Shown in pieces: positions 1 to 6,781 of a stretch of DNA of 13,951 bases. This DNA comes from a bacterium (GTDB lineage Bacteria; UBP18; UBA7526), in NCBI GenBank assembly GCA_030616365.1, contig JAUWXM010000025.1:1-13951 (forward strand). The letters run 5' to 3'. The notes under the pieces were generated by a model, which saw nothing but the letters and a program-made list of their open reading frames with translations, searched no databases and had not been told where the DNA came from. The position numbers and the translations under genes are program-made. Each line of letters starts with the position of its first letter. Position 1 is the first letter of the stretch.

Positions 1-442
1 TGGTCGTGTAGATCATATTGAATCCCGGGTGGTGGGAATAAAGTCACGGGAGATATATGAGGCACCAGCAGGAAGGATTCTTTATCTGGCCCATAAGGAG
101 ATGGAGAATCTCACCCTTACCCGCCAGACATTAGAGTTCAAGGCACTGATTGATAGGAAGTACAGCGAACTCATCTATAGCGGGATGTGGCATTCCCCCT
201 TAAAGAAGGCTCTGGATGCTTTTATCGAAAAGACCCAGGAAAATGTCACGGGAACCGTGAAGCTCAAGCTCTATAAAGGAAAGTGTGTTGTTGTAGGAAG
301 GAAATCCCCCTATTCTCTTTACAGCCAGGCCCTGGCCACCTATGGAAAAGGAGATATCTTCGACCAAAAGTTGGCTAAGGGCTTCATAGAAATCTTAGGC
401 CTTCCCATAAAGGTGAAGGCAAAGATAGAGAAGAATGAATAG
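1..442 (+). CDS. argG: Argininosuccinate synthase, C-terminal part (5' end outside window)
   Basis: This enzyme joins citrulline and aspartate, using ATP, to make argininosuccinate, the penultimate step of arginine synthesis in the cytoplasm. The reading frame is open from base 2 and gives about 146 residues before TAG at 440-442. It opens with GRVDHIESRVVGIKSREIYE, the conserved ArgG block, followed by YSELIYSGMWHSPL and VTGTVKLKLYKGK, all typical of the C-terminal tetramerisation part. Full-length family members are about 400 residues, so roughly the N-terminal two thirds, including the ATP-binding region, lies upstream of the window. A GTG at 29 is in frame but falls inside the conserved block, so it is not the start. 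argH follows after one intervening gene, which supports an arg cluster. Identification is by family motifs and is very secure. Confidence 0.96.
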   Translation, partial: GRVDHIESRVVGIKSREIYEAPAGRILYLAHKEMENLTLTRQTLEFKALIDRKYSELIYSGMWHSPLKKALDAFIEKTQENVTGTVKLKLYKGKCVVVGRKSPYSLYSQALATYGKGDIFDQKLAKGFIEILGLPIKVKAKIEKNE

Positions 443-494
443 AAGAAGAAAAATAGTAATCTGGACATGGGTTTTTAAGATTTAGATTAATTAG

Positions 495-2072
495 ATGAAA
501 AACTACAATTGGGGTATACGAAGTAGAATATGGATAGTTCTGACTTGTTTATTTGTGGTAAGCTTAACTTTCATTCTTCTTCCAGAAGCATATGGAGCAA
601 CTGAAGAGTTTATAGCTACTTCCAGAACTTATGGCAGGGATGGCCGTTCCTATGTGGAGAAGGATGGCAATGGTAACTCGGTTATTCATTTATATGGCAT
701 TCCTTACAATATGGGATACCAACACGGTTATTTACTTTCCACGGAGGCCAAAACAAACATTCAAAACATATTAGACCATATTGATGATGACCCATCTATT
801 ACTAAAGAGGATTTAGTAGAATATTGGGATGATATGGATGATACGGGCCATATCCCAGAAAAATATAAGCAGGAAATAGAAAGACTTATTGTAGGAATTA
901 ATGATGTCATTGTACCAGAGCCATTAACAGTAGATGATGCTCATGCAGCCATTGTCTTTTTTGATTGGGATTTTTACACTTGTAGTAGCTTTGTTGTATT
1001 CAATTCAGCAAATAGCACAAGTAATCTTTATCATGGAAGGAACCTTGATGGTTTTGTGGCTATGGGTCTTCATAATTACCCATTAATAATGATCTGTCAT
1101 CCCGATGATGGCCAAATCTTTGCCAATATTACTTGGGCAGGTGTGATTACAATGCACACCGGAATTAACATTAATAAGATAAGTTTTTCTTTAGATAATC
1201 TGGACCAGAACGATGGCGTTGAGAAGACCATGTTAGGAACCCCCTTCAGTCTGCTTGCACGTGAGGCGGTTGAAGAGGGAAAGAGCCTTACCGAGGTAGT
1301 TTCAATTTTAGAAGATGCTGATCGAACAGTGGGTATGATGTACATTTTAGCTGACGGGAATAACCTCACTACTAAAGTATTGGAGACAGATGAGGCTTCA
1401 TATTCTAGTTATGGGCCAGAAGAGCCCGAAGGTATTGTAACCGAAGGTACTGACCTGTCCATTAGAACAAACTTTGCCTTTGATACAACAAGTTTTGGAG
1501 ACAGAACGCTTGATGATGGTGATGGGAAGGATGCAGTGGAGCGATATTATTCGTTAGCTGATAACATACAGGATAATTATGGAACCATCGATCTGGAGAA
1601 AGTAATTACCTTTTTGGCTGATTCTCCAGTTGGAAACTTAATCACTATACAAAGTACAGTATTTAGGACTGATACTCTCGATTTTTGGGTAGCTAATGCT
1701 GAAGAGAGTCCGTATTCACCTGCACATCTCCAAACCTACTACCATTATAATGATTTAAGCGAGCTTATTAACGGAGGCATTGATCATCACCACTCCTGGT
1801 ACGAGTGTGCTATCGCTACTGCCGCCTTCGGCGGCTACACGGATAGGCACGGATTGAAATCACGGATTAGCACGGATAAAGCGATAGCCATTCTTTGTAG
1901 ATTCAGGGATGAGTGTCTCTTGACCAATCCCTTAGGTCGGGCTTTCGTCAGATTTTATTACCGCCATAGCCCAATAGTTGCCGACTTCATCCGGGATAAA
2001 GAACCTTTGAAAGCCGTGGTCAGGGCGGGATTGAGGCCTTTAGTCTGTCTGGCTAAGAAACTTATTAATTGA
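495..2072 (+). CDS. Secreted C45-family acyltransferase/peptidase (Ntn hydrolase) with C-terminal CFI-box domain
   Basis: The 525-residue product starts with a basic segment and a hydrophobic stretch (about 11-30) ending near AYGA, a likely signal peptide, so the protein is probably exported. The body resembles C45 peptidases / acyl-CoA:6-APA acyltransferase-like Ntn hydrolases: GYQHGYLL (74-81), a candidate nucleophile Cys163 in FYTCSSF, GRNLDG (181-186) and WAGVITMHTGIN (214-225). In this family the precursor cleaves itself before the Cys; substrates vary and this one is unknown. From Cys438 a second domain begins, CAIATAAFGG then LLTNPLGRAFVRFYYRHSP and a basic end. It matches what I know as the CFI-box-CTERM domain (putative sorting tail), with Ala in place of the usual Phe. 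About 11 extra residues (near 448-460) come from a CACGGAT repeat. The ATG at 495 has no clear Shine-Dalgarno site. The stop overlaps the argH ribosome site, implying coupling. GC is about 34% in the body and 51% in the tail. Confidence 0.8.
   Translation: MKNYNWGIRSRIWIVLTCLFVVSLTFILLPEAYGATEEFIATSRTYGRDGRSYVEKDGNGNSVIHLYGIPYNMGYQHGYLLSTEAKTNIQNILDHIDDDPSITKEDLVEYWDDMDDTGHIPEKYKQEIERLIVGINDVIVPEPLTVDDAHAAIVFFDWDFYTCSSFVVFNSANSTSNLYHGRNLDGFVAMGLHNYPLIMICHPDDGQIFANITWAGVITMHTGININKISFSLDNLDQNDGVEKTMLGTPFSLLAREAVEEGKSLTEVVSILEDADRTVGMMYILADGNNLTTKVLETDEASYSSYGPEEPEGIVTEGTDLSIRTNFAFDTTSFGDRTLDDGDGKDAVERYYSLADNIQDNYGTIDLEKVITFLADSPVGNLITIQSTVFRTDTLDFWVANAEESPYSPAHLQTYYHYNDLSELINGGIDHHHSWYECAIATAAFGGYTDRHGLKSRISTDKAIAILCRFRDECLLTNPLGRAFVRFYYRHSPIVADFIRDKEPLKAVVRAGLRPLVCLAKKLIN
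1838..1879 (+). repeat. CACGGAT repeat array inside the CFI-box coding sequence
   Basis: Four exact CACGGAT copies start at 1838, 1848, 1861 and 1871, spaced 10, 13 and 10 bases. The array is read in frame as roughly TDRHGLKSRISTDK. The CFI-box family, from memory, has about 11 residues between the AAYGS-like motif and FRD; this protein has 22, so the array accounts for the excess while keeping the frame. A related copy (CACGGAT, then CACGAAT 10 bases later) follows dapA at 5779. Confidence 0.75.
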
Positions 2073-2083
2073 GGAGATGAATT

Positions 2084-3448
2084 ATGAATAAAAAGAGGAA
2101 TAAATTGGTAGAGGAATTTTTGGAGTCTATCTCCTTTGATAAGAGGCTCTATAAGTATGACATTCAGGGATCGATTGCTCATACCAAGATGCTCACCAAG
2201 TGTAAGATTATTGCCGACCCTGAAGGGAAGAAGATTGTTAAGGCCTTGAAGGAGATCGAAAAAGAGATAAAGAGTGGAAAATTGAAGTTTGACCCTTCTT
2301 TGGAAGATATCCATACCCACATTGAGAAGAGGCTCATAGAGAAGATCGGAGATGTGGGAGCGAAGCTCCATACTGCACGGAGCCGAAATGACCAAATTTC
2401 TTTGGATATGCGCCTCTTCTTGCGGGATGAGATCAAGGAGATCGCAAAGTTAATCAGGAATTTGCAGAAGAGTATTCTCAAAGTAGCAGAGAAGAACATC
2501 GATGCCATTATGCCTGGATATACCCACTTACAGCATGCTCAGCCTATACTATTCTCTCACTGGATAATGGCCTACTTTTTCATGCTCGATAGGGATTGGG
2601 AGAGGTTTTTGAATACCTTTGATCGGGTGAACGTCTCTCCCTTGGGAGCAGCTGCCCTGGCAGGAACTTCCCATGCAATCGATCGGGAATATACTGCCCG
2701 GCTCTTAGGCTTTCCCAAAGTAGTCCAAAGTAGCATGGACGCTGTCTCAGATAGGGACTTTATCATCGAGTTCTTAGCCGATGCCTCTTTGATTATGATG
2801 CATCTTTCCCGACTCTCTGAGGAGCTTATCCTTTTCTCGAGCAAAGAATTTGGTTTTATCGAACTTAGCGACGATTTTACTACTGGCTCTTCTATTATGC
2901 CCCAGAAGAAGAATCCAGATGTCTGTGAGCTAATAAGGGGGAAGACGGGAAGGGTCTATGGGAATTTGATGAGTTTACTGACTACTATGAAGTCTCTACC
3001 CTTGGCCTATAATCGGGATATGCAGGAGGATAAAGTTCCCCTATTCGATACGGTGGACACCTTAAAAGGTTCTCTATCCCTCTATGCTCAGATGCTCGAT
3101 ACCATGAAGATAAATAAGAAGAGGATGTTGGCATCTTTGGAGGGCGACTTCTCCATGGCTACCGACTTAGCGGATTATCTGGTAAAGAAGGGGATGCCTT
3201 TCAGGAAGGCCTACCAGATAGTGAGTAAGTTAGTGAAAGAGACGATTAAGAAGAAAAAGGATTTAACTACCTTAACCTTGAAAGATTTTAAGACTTACTC
3301 CACATTATTCGGCCGGGATGTCTTCGATACTATAAAAGTGAAGGCAGGCATCGCTGCCCGAAAGTCTTCGGGAGGGACAGCCAAGGAGAGTGTGAAGGGA
3401 CTCATTGCCCAGGGGAAAGAAATAGTGAAGTTAGGGAGAAGGAATTAA
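2084..3448 (+). CDS. argH: Argininosuccinate lyase
   Basis: This cytoplasmic homotetrameric enzyme splits argininosuccinate into arginine and fumarate, the last step of arginine synthesis. The 454 residues are close to the family norm (about 460). Visible fumarase/aspartase-superfamily signatures are HTARSRNDQ (96-104), GYTHLQHAQP (145-154, with the catalytic-region His148) and the GSSIMPQKKN loop (268-277), whose serine acts as the catalytic base/acid. MQEDKVPLFDT near 313 is also typical. The start is set by GAGGAG at 2071-2076, seven bases upstream, which overlaps the TGA of the preceding gene. An oddity is that most ArgH proteins begin with a (L)WGGRF segment; here the sequence begins MNKKRNKLVEEF, so that motif is missing. 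The stop codon lies within the left arm of an inverted-repeat element that fills the spacer to lysA. Confidence 0.97.
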   Translation: MNKKRNKLVEEFLESISFDKRLYKYDIQGSIAHTKMLTKCKIIADPEGKKIVKALKEIEKEIKSGKLKFDPSLEDIHTHIEKRLIEKIGDVGAKLHTARSRNDQISLDMRLFLRDEIKEIAKLIRNLQKSILKVAEKNIDAIMPGYTHLQHAQPILFSHWIMAYFFMLDRDWERFLNTFDRVNVSPLGAAALAGTSHAIDREYTARLLGFPKVVQSSMDAVSDRDFIIEFLADASLIMMHLSRLSEELILFSSKEFGFIELSDDFTTGSSIMPQKKNPDVCELIRGKTGRVYGNLMSLLTTMKSLPLAYNRDMQEDKVPLFDTVDTLKGSLSLYAQMLDTMKINKKRMLASLEGDFSMATDLADYLVKKGMPFRKAYQIVSKLVKETIKKKKDLTTLTLKDFKTYSTLFGRDVFDTIKVKAGIAARKSSGGTAKESVKGLIAQGKEIVKLGRRN

Positions 3449-3616
3449 TTTGTTCCTCGCCAGACGATTCTCGCTATTTCGCTGGTTGTTCGGGGTGGAA
3501 GCCTTCCGAAATTCCTTTCGCTATCGCTTCAGTCAGTTTCGGCTTTCCTTACCCCTCACTCGGGCGCTCCATTTCACGCTGCGAATCGAGTGCTCCTCAC
3601 AAATTAGATTCCTTCT
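3437..3616. repeat. 180-bp inverted-repeat (MITE-like or structured) element between argH and lysA
   Basis: The left arm AGAAGGAATTAATTTGT (3437-3453) is the reverse complement of the right arm ACAAATTAGATTCCTTCT (3599-3616) except for one extra base, 17 of 18 positions. The left arm includes the end and stop codon of argH. The 145-bp interior holds smaller palindromes, GGAAGCCTTCC (3497-3507) and CACTCG/CGAGTG (3557-3562 and 3587-3592), plus two copies of TCGCTAT (3471, 3518). The forward 64-codon ORF across it looks non-coding. No clear target-site duplication is visible. It could be a miniature inverted-repeat element or an RNA domain in the argH-lysA transcript. Confidence 0.6.
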
Positions 3617-3653
3617 TCTTAAGATACGCCAATCTGTTGACTAGGTGAGAGAA

Positions 3654-4913
3654 ATGAAAGTTTTTACTTATAAAGACGATAATCTCTACTGCGAGGAAGT
3701 AAAGATTGAAGAGATTGCCAAGGAGGTGGGGACTCCTTTCTATCTCTATAGTCAGAAGAGCATCATAGATAATTACCGAGCCTTTGACGAGGCTTTTAAG
3801 GAAATAGACCATCTCATCTGTTACTCCTACAAGGCAAACGCTAACCTCGCTATCTGTAAAACCCTAAAAGAAGAAGGGGCGGGAGCAGATGTCGTCTCCG
3901 GAGGAGAGTTATATAAGGCATTAAAGATAGGAGTGGAGCCAAAGAAAATCGTCTTCTCTGGAGTGGGCAAGACAGCATCCGAGATTAAGTATGCACTAAA
4001 AGAAGGTATTCTCTTGCTTAATGTGGAGTCCATCCCAGAGTTGGAACTCACTAATAAGATAGCAGGGAAATTAAAGAAGAAAGCGTCCATTGCTTTGAGA
4101 ATAAATCCAGACATCGATCCCAACACCCATCCTCATATCTCAACTGGTCTGGCGAAGAGTAAGTTCGGCATTGAAATATCAAGAGCGAAAGAAGCCTATA
4201 AGAAAGCAGAAGAACTGAAGAATATCGAGACTATAGGAATCCATATGCACATCGGCTCTCAGATTACAGAATTAGAACCCTTTGTTGATAGTTTAGAAAA
4301 GATTGTTGAACTGATAAAGGAATTAGAAAAAGAAAGAATTAAATTAAGGTATCTGGATATTGGAGGAGGATTGGGAATAAGTTACAGAGAAGATGAGAAA
4401 GCACCCGCTCCCAAAGAGTTTGCTGAAAGGCTGTTACCCTTGATTAAAGAATTGAAATGCAAAATAATCCTTGAGCCAGGGAGGGCGATAGTAGGAAATA
4501 CGGGAACACTGGTTACTAAGGTTTTATATGTTAAAAAGACGGGAAGAAAGAACTTTGTCATCGTTGATGCGGCAATGAATGACCTCATTAGACCCGCGCT
4601 CTATGATGCTTATCACAACATCATCCCAGTAAAACAGTTCACTGGCCACCGATCACCGATCACCGTTGATATTGTTGGTCCAGTATGCGAGAGTGGAGAT
4701 TATTTTGCTAAAAAGAGGGAACTGCCAGAGATGAAGTCTGGCGACCTATTTACCATTCTAGATGCTGGTGCCTATGGCTTCAGTATGTCTTTCAATTACA
4801 ATGCCCGACCTAAAGTGGCAGAGGTCTTGGTAGAAAAAGATAAATATCGCATCATTCGCAAAAGAGAAGACTATGAAGATCTAATAAGAGGAGAGGAGGT
4901 AAGAGATGTTTAG
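3654..4913 (+). CDS. lysA: Diaminopimelate decarboxylase
   Basis: This PLP-dependent fold-type III (alanine-racemase-like) enzyme decarboxylates meso-diaminopimelate to lysine. From ATG 3654 the protein has 419 residues, the usual size. Landmarks are SYKAN with the PLP lysine K60, HMHIGSQI (197-204), the phosphate-binding glycine loop GGGLGI (237-242), EPGR (274-277), CESGD (345-349, the Cys that completes the partner active site) and GAYGFSMSFNYN (372-383). A GTG at 3645 would add three residues, but AGGTGAG (3643-3649) containing it reads better as the ribosome site for ATG 3654. The 3' end overlaps dapA by 8 bases and carries the dapA Shine-Dalgarno site, so the two are translationally coupled. 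An internal CACCGAT tandem repeat encodes GHRSPIT (331-337), a position where family members vary. Confidence 0.97.
   Translation: MKVFTYKDDNLYCEEVKIEEIAKEVGTPFYLYSQKSIIDNYRAFDEAFKEIDHLICYSYKANANLAICKTLKEEGAGADVVSGGELYKALKIGVEPKKIVFSGVGKTASEIKYALKEGILLLNVESIPELELTNKIAGKLKKKASIALRINPDIDPNTHPHISTGLAKSKFGIEISRAKEAYKKAEELKNIETIGIHMHIGSQITELEPFVDSLEKIVELIKELEKERIKLRYLDIGGGLGISYREDEKAPAPKEFAERLLPLIKELKCKIILEPGRAIVGNTGTLVTKVLYVKKTGRKNFVIVDAAMNDLIRPALYDAYHNIIPVKQFTGHRSPITVDIVGPVCESGDYFAKKRELPEMKSGDLFTILDAGAYGFSMSFNYNARPKVAEVLVEKDKYRIIRKREDYEDLIRGEEVRDV
4647..4667 (+). repeat. Tandem CACCGAT heptamer within lysA
   Basis: CACCGAT occurs at 4647-4653 and 4654-4660, and CACCGTT follows at 4661-4667. Because 7 is not a multiple of 3, one unit gained or lost would shift the frame of lysA. 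It is read as HRSPITV just before the conserved VDIVGPVCESGD block. Confidence 0.6.
4894..4900 (+). promoter_or_regulatory. Consensus Shine-Dalgarno site of dapA, inside lysA
   Basis: AGGAGGT lies five bases before the dapA ATG at 4906 and within the last codons of lysA. It is a perfect anti-16S match and fixes the dapA start. Confidence 0.85.
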
Positions 4914-5778
4914 TGGTTCAATGGTGGCTTTAGTTACCCCATTTAAAGAAGGGAAAGTGGATGAGAAGAAGTTGAGGGAACTGGTTGATTTCCATATCAA
5001 GAACGGAACAGATGTTATTGTCCCTTGTGGGACAACGGGAGAGAGTGCTACCTTATCATTTGAAGAGCATGAGAAGGTAGTGGAAGTAGTCATTAATGAG
5101 GCAAAGGGAAAGGTTCCGGTAATCGCTGGGACTGGCTCCAATAATACAGAAGAAGCACTAAAATTAACCAAACATGCCAAAGAAGCCGGGGCAGATGGGG
5201 CCTTAGTAATTACTCCCTATTATAATAAGCCAACCCAGAAAGGAATGTATCTTCACTTTGAGAAGATTGCCAAAGAGGTAGATATTCCCATTGTCCTTTA
5301 TAATGTTCCGGGCAGAACAAGCGTCAATCTCCTGCCAGAGACGGTGGCCAAACTCGCCAAGATAAAGAATATCATAGGGATAAAAGAAGCCAGTGGCGAC
5401 TTAAAACAAGCAAGCGATATCGTAGGGCTCTGTGGAGATAAGTTCGATCTCATATCCGGGGATGACTTCATCGTTCTTCCCATGCTTGCCTTAGGGGGAA
5501 AGGGGGTAATCTCCGTGGTGGCTAACCTCGTTCCAGCAGAGATGGCGGCCCTGATCGATGAGTTCAATAAGGGAAACTTAGAAAAGGCCAGAGAGACCCA
5601 CTATAAGATCTTCCCCCTATGTAAGGCCATGTTCATTGAGACCAATCCCGGCCCAGTGAAGACTGCCATGGCCCTGCAGGGACTGCTTGATACCCCGGAA
5701 CTTCGGCTTCCCCTTGCTTCAATGAGCGAAGAGAATGTCGAGAAATTGAAGAAAGTTTTGATGGATTTCTATAGTTAA
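4906..5778 (+). CDS. dapA: 4-hydroxy-tetrahydrodipicolinate synthase
   Basis: This enzyme condenses pyruvate with aspartate semialdehyde, the first committed step of the lysine/DAP branch, through a Schiff base in a TIM barrel. The 290 residues match the family. Key residues are visible: PCGTTGESATL with the Thr pair at 43-44, TPYYNKPTQKG with Tyr105-106, LYNVPGRT with Tyr132 and Arg137, and the Schiff-base lysine K160 in GIKEASGDL. These correspond to E. coli Thr44/45, Tyr106/107, Tyr133, Arg138 and Lys161. The start overlaps the lysA stop by 8 bases and has a consensus ribosome site. The stop codon directly abuts a CACGGAT dispersed repeat. In many bacteria DapA is inhibited by lysine; I did not assess the allosteric site here. 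Confidence 0.97.
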   Translation: MFSGSMVALVTPFKEGKVDEKKLRELVDFHIKNGTDVIVPCGTTGESATLSFEEHEKVVEVVINEAKGKVPVIAGTGSNNTEEALKLTKHAKEAGADGALVITPYYNKPTQKGMYLHFEKIAKEVDIPIVLYNVPGRTSVNLLPETVAKLAKIKNIIGIKEASGDLKQASDIVGLCGDKFDLISGDDFIVLPMLALGGKGVISVVANLVPAEMAALIDEFNKGNLEKARETHYKIFPLCKAMFIETNPGPVKTAMALQGLLDTPELRLPLASMSEENVEKLKKVLMDFYS

Positions 5779-5860
5779 CACGGATAGACACGAATATAAT
5801 CCGGGAATAATAAATCGGGACGCGAAGTAAGAAATAAAAGGACGCGAATATACGCGAATA
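5779..5860. repeat. CACGGAT / GACGCGAAT dispersed repeat after dapA
   Basis: The spacer starts with CACGGAT (5779) and CACGAAT (5789), 10 bases apart as in the array inside the C45 gene. It continues with GGACGCGAAG (5818-5827) and GGACGCGAATATACGCGAAT (5840-5859). Its first base directly follows the dapA stop codon. The dapB ribosome site AGGGGGA (5860-5866) lies at its end. Confidence 0.6.
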
Positions 5861-5873
5861 GGGGGATTAAAAA

Positions 5874-6677
5874 ATGATTAAAGCCATAGTGAGCGGGACT
5901 TGTGGGAGGATGGGTGCCAGGATTATAAAAGCAATAAAGAATGATGAGGAGATTAAGTTAGTCGGTGCCTTGGAAAAGAAAGGCCATCCCAATTTCGGCA
6001 AGGATGCTGGAGAGGTAAATGGATTGGGAAAGTTAGGGGTTCTGATAAGTGATGACTTAGAGCATATCATCGATGAGGGAGAAGTGCTCATTGAGTTCAC
6101 TGATCCGGATACTACCTTAAATCACCTGAGAATGGCCATTGAGCATAACAAGGCTATGGTCATCGGGACTACGGGATTCGGTGATGAGCAACTGAAAGAG
6201 ATAAAAGAAATCGCTACCCAGATTCCTTGCGTTATGGCTCCCAATATGAGCGTGGGAGTGAACCTCTTATTTAAATTGGTAAAGGATATCGCTCCTGTCT
6301 TGGGTGACGATTACGATATCGAGATCGTTGAGGTCCATCACAGGAAGAAGAAGGATGCCCCTTCCGGAACCGCCATTAGGATTGCAGAAATTTTAGCCAA
6401 GGCATTGGGAAGAAACTTAAAAGAAGCCGGGGTTTATGGAAGGAAAGGGGCGACTGGTGAGAGAACGAAGACAGAAATCGGAATCCATGCTGTTAGGGCA
6501 GGGGATATTGTGGGAGAACACACCATAACCTTTGCGGGAACTGGAGAGAGATTAGAAATCACCCATCATGCCCATTCAAGGGATACCTTTGCCCAGGGGG
6601 CCATGAGGGCAGTGAAGTTCGTAGTCAAAGCCAAAAAAGGCCTCTACGATATGCAGAATGTCCTGAAACTTAAATAG
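5874..6677 (+). CDS. dapB: 4-hydroxy-tetrahydrodipicolinate reductase
   Basis: This NAD(P)H-dependent cytoplasmic enzyme reduces the DapA product to tetrahydrodipicolinate. The 267 residues are typical. The Rossmann nucleotide loop is VSGTCGRMG (6-14), then EFTDP (74-78), GTTGF (98-102) and APNMSVG (122-128). The catalytic block is EVHHRKKKDAPSGTA (153-167), in which H155 and K159 align with E. coli His159 and Lys163. HAHSRDTFAQGAM (233-244 region) lies near the C-terminus. The ATG at 5874 has AGGGGGA seven bases upstream. It lies 95 bp downstream of dapA, the spacer being repeat. The dapC/dapD/dapE/dapF or dapL steps are not in the window. The left direct repeat of the next element begins right after the stop codon. 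Confidence 0.97.
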   Translation: MIKAIVSGTCGRMGARIIKAIKNDEEIKLVGALEKKGHPNFGKDAGEVNGLGKLGVLISDDLEHIIDEGEVLIEFTDPDTTLNHLRMAIEHNKAMVIGTTGFGDEQLKEIKEIATQIPCVMAPNMSVGVNLLFKLVKDIAPVLGDDYDIEIVEVHHRKKKDAPSGTAIRIAEILAKALGRNLKEAGVYGRKGATGERTKTEIGIHAVRAGDIVGEHTITFAGTGERLEITHHAHSRDTFAQGAMRAVKFVVKAKKGLYDMQNVLKLK

Positions 6678-6765
6678 AAGTTAATAAGTTTCAGCCAGAG
6701 GCTGATCCGCCTTTTGAGCCAGAGGCTCATCCGCCTCAGGCGGAGGCGGAGATAAGTTAATAAGT
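6678..6765. repeat. Twin-hairpin element bounded by 12-bp direct repeats
   Basis: AAGTTAATAAGT occurs exactly at 6678-6689 and 6754-6765. Between them are two 20-bp units (6693-6712 and 6717-6736) that differ at one base. Each makes a five-pair hairpin with an AGA loop: CAGCC-AGA-GGCTG (6692-6704) and GAGCC-AGA-GGCTC (6716-6728). The outer pair is C-G in one and G-C in the other, so pairing is preserved. Each hairpin is followed by ATCCGCCT, and the element ends with two AGGCGG copies (6738-6748) complementary to the CCGCCT copies. There is no T-tract, so an intrinsic terminator is unlikely. Confidence 0.65.
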
Positions 6766-6781
6766 AAAGAGGAGTAAAGAA

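Noticed and set aside
462..489. Possible sigma-70 promoter before the C45 gene (TGGACA at 462, TAGATT-like at 483)
   Set aside because: The spacer would be 15 bases and the -10 match is poor. It is not strong enough to list, though the lack of a ribosome site at 495 leaves a separate or leaderless promoter possible.
3450..3644. 64-codon forward ORF between argH and lysA
   Set aside because: It lies across the inverted-repeat element, has no ribosome site, an Arg/Phe/Leu-rich sequence without motifs, and its start is a TTG inside the left arm. It looks like chance.
3645..3653. GTG 3645 as lysA start
   Set aside because: The GTG is embedded in AGGTGAG, which serves better as the ribosome site of ATG 3654, and it would add only three residues with no family support.
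1838..5860. CRISPR array from the CACGGAT units
   Set aside because: Units are 7 bases with 3-6 base gaps, far too short for CRISPR repeats and spacers, and no cas genes are present.
6690..6753. Rho-independent terminator after dapB
   Set aside because: There are GC-rich hairpins but no following T-tract, and the same unit occurs twice. A repeat element is a better reading.
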